Source: Candidatus Gastranaerophilales bacterium (lineage in GTDB: Bacteria > Cyanobacteriota > Vampirovibrionia > Gastranaerophilales > Gastranaerophilaceae). Taken from it: 6,008 nucleotides of DNA. The notes beneath the pieces were generated by a model. The model did not search any database. It was not told where the DNA came from and saw nothing but the letters and a program-made list of their open reading frames with translations. The stretch's first letter is position 1; every line of letters starts with the position of its first letter. The position numbers were made by a program, and so were the translations under genes. Where the stretch lies: assembly GCA_947624665.1 (NCBI GenBank), contig CANQLK010000115.1:1-6008 (forward strand). The letters run 5' to 3'. Positions 5,354 through 6,008 of the stretch are shown piece after piece.

Positions 5354-6008
5354 TTCTTTTCTTCCTTTTCTTTAGCAAGAATTTTTATCGGTGTTCCTTT
5401 AAATCCAAACGCTTCCCGTAATTTATTTTCAAGATATTTAACATAATTATCTTTTAAAAATTTTTCGCTGTTAATAAACAGTACAAATGTAGGCGGCTGA
5501 GTTTTTACCTGTGTTACATAGAACAGCTTTAATCTTTTGCCTCTTATGCTTATAGGCGGTGTCATTGATACAGCATCCAAAACAACTCTGTTTAATAAAC
5601 TTGTAGATATTCTCTTTGTAGCCTGTTCATATACTTCTTCCGTCATTTTATATATATTTACAAGCCTTTGCTTTGTTTTGGCACTGATAAATATTTTTGG
5701 CGCATAGCTTAAAAACGGCATTTCCCGTTCAATTTCTTTTTCGAATTTATTTATTGTATTTGACTGTTTATCTTCAACCAAATCCCATTTATTTACGGCT
5801 AAAATAACGGCTTTGCCCGAATCAATAATAGTACCTGCAATTTTTTTATCCTGATCGGAAATGCCTTCCGTTGCATCTATTACAAGCAGAGCGACATCGC
5901 AATCCCTTATTGCCCTAATAGAACGGTCTACCGCAAATTTTTCTATTCCCCAATCGACTTTGGATTTTTTTCTTATTCCTGCGGTATCGACCAATATATA
6001 TTCTTTTC
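5350..6008 (-). CDS. der: Der (EngA) ribosome-assembly GTPase, C-terminal part; 5' end lies beyond the window
   Basis: Der is an essential double-GTPase that binds the 50S subunit during ribosome assembly. Only the last 218 residues are visible; the frame stays open to the right edge. The TTG at 5992-5994 is an internal leucine codon, because the frame continues upstream as K-E-Y-I-L-V-D-T-A-G. Visible parts are the G3 motif VDTAGIRKK of the second GTPase domain (residues 6-14 of the fragment), NKWD (G4, 72-75), SAKTKQR (G5, family SAxTGQR, 108-114), and the C-terminal KH-like domain with the typical PPTFVLFIN...YLENKLREAFGFKGTPI ending, then a lysine/glutamate-rich tail. The whole protein is normally about 430-450 aa, so roughly half is missing. 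It leads the der-plsY-malic enzyme operon; the promoter is outside the window. Confidence 0.95.
   Translation of the reverse strand, partial: KEYILVDTAGIRKKSKVDWGIEKFAVDRSIRAIRDCDVALLVIDATEGISDQDKKIAGTIIDSGKAVILAVNKWDLVEDKQSNTINKFEKEIEREMPFLSYAPKIFISAKTKQRLVNIYKMTEEVYEQATKRISTSLLNRVVLDAVSMTPPISIRGKRLKLFYVTQVKTQPPTFVLFINSEKFLKDNYVKYLENKLREAFGFKGTPIKILAKEKEEKK
5361..5367 (-). promoter_or_regulatory. Shine-Dalgarno for plsY within the 3' end of der
   Basis: On the minus strand AAGGAAG lies 7 nt before the plsY ATG, inside the lysine-rich last codons of der. It supports the ATG at 5353 as the plsY start and indicates that plsY is translated from the der transcript. Confidence 0.6.

Noticed and set aside
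5061..5375. Plus-strand open frame of 104 codons opposite plsY
   Set aside because: It mirrors conserved PlsY motifs on the other strand and has no independent support.
5992..5994. TTG as a start codon for a short GTPase
   Set aside because: The frame continues upstream with residues typical of Der before DTAG, so this is an internal leucine codon of a gene cut by the window edge.

Overview
The window is protein-coding DNA from an AT-rich bacterium using the standard code (TGA and TAA both act as stops). No ribosomal or other phylogenetic marker is complete. The PlsY motif reads GSGSTGATN, a form I associate with cyanobacterial-lineage PlsY rather than the commoner GSGN(I/T)GATN. With the low GC content this makes a gut Gastranaerophilales/Vampirovibrionia ('Melainabacteria')-type host plausible. 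A low-GC Clostridia-like host is the main alternative. This assignment is tentative.

Positions 1-328 hold no convincing gene. They contain a rho-independent terminator for an upstream plus-strand transcript (78-102), a block of clearly higher GC with small hairpins and a cryptic minus-strand reading frame (111-270), and a very AT-rich leader with a weak promoter candidate.

Positions 329-3246 are a tightly packed plus-strand operon: larB, a short larC (LarC1 domain only), a CbiM/NikM-type nickel/cobalt ECF substrate-binding protein with a C-terminal PDGLE segment, and a YkgJ-like cysteine-cluster protein. The junctions are ATGA, a 10-bp gap in which the Shine-Dalgarno overlaps the larC stop, and ATGA. 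LarB and LarC make the nickel-pincer nucleotide cofactor of lactate racemase-family (LarA) enzymes, so a nickel importer in the same transcript fits. LarA, LarE and the LarC2 half of LarC are not in the window.

Positions 3243-6008 are a second tightly packed operon on the minus strand: der (3' part only, running off the right edge), plsY, and a malic enzyme. The junctions are ATGA and TAATG. The two operons converge and their last genes overlap by 4 bp (TTAA), leaving no intergenic terminator.

The two observations most worth a second look are: (1) a malic enzyme with about 130 residues inserted inside its N-terminal domain, which look like a decayed second copy of that domain without its catalytic residues; and (2) a LarC ending exactly at the LarC1/LarC2 boundary, with no LarC2 in any frame downstream.
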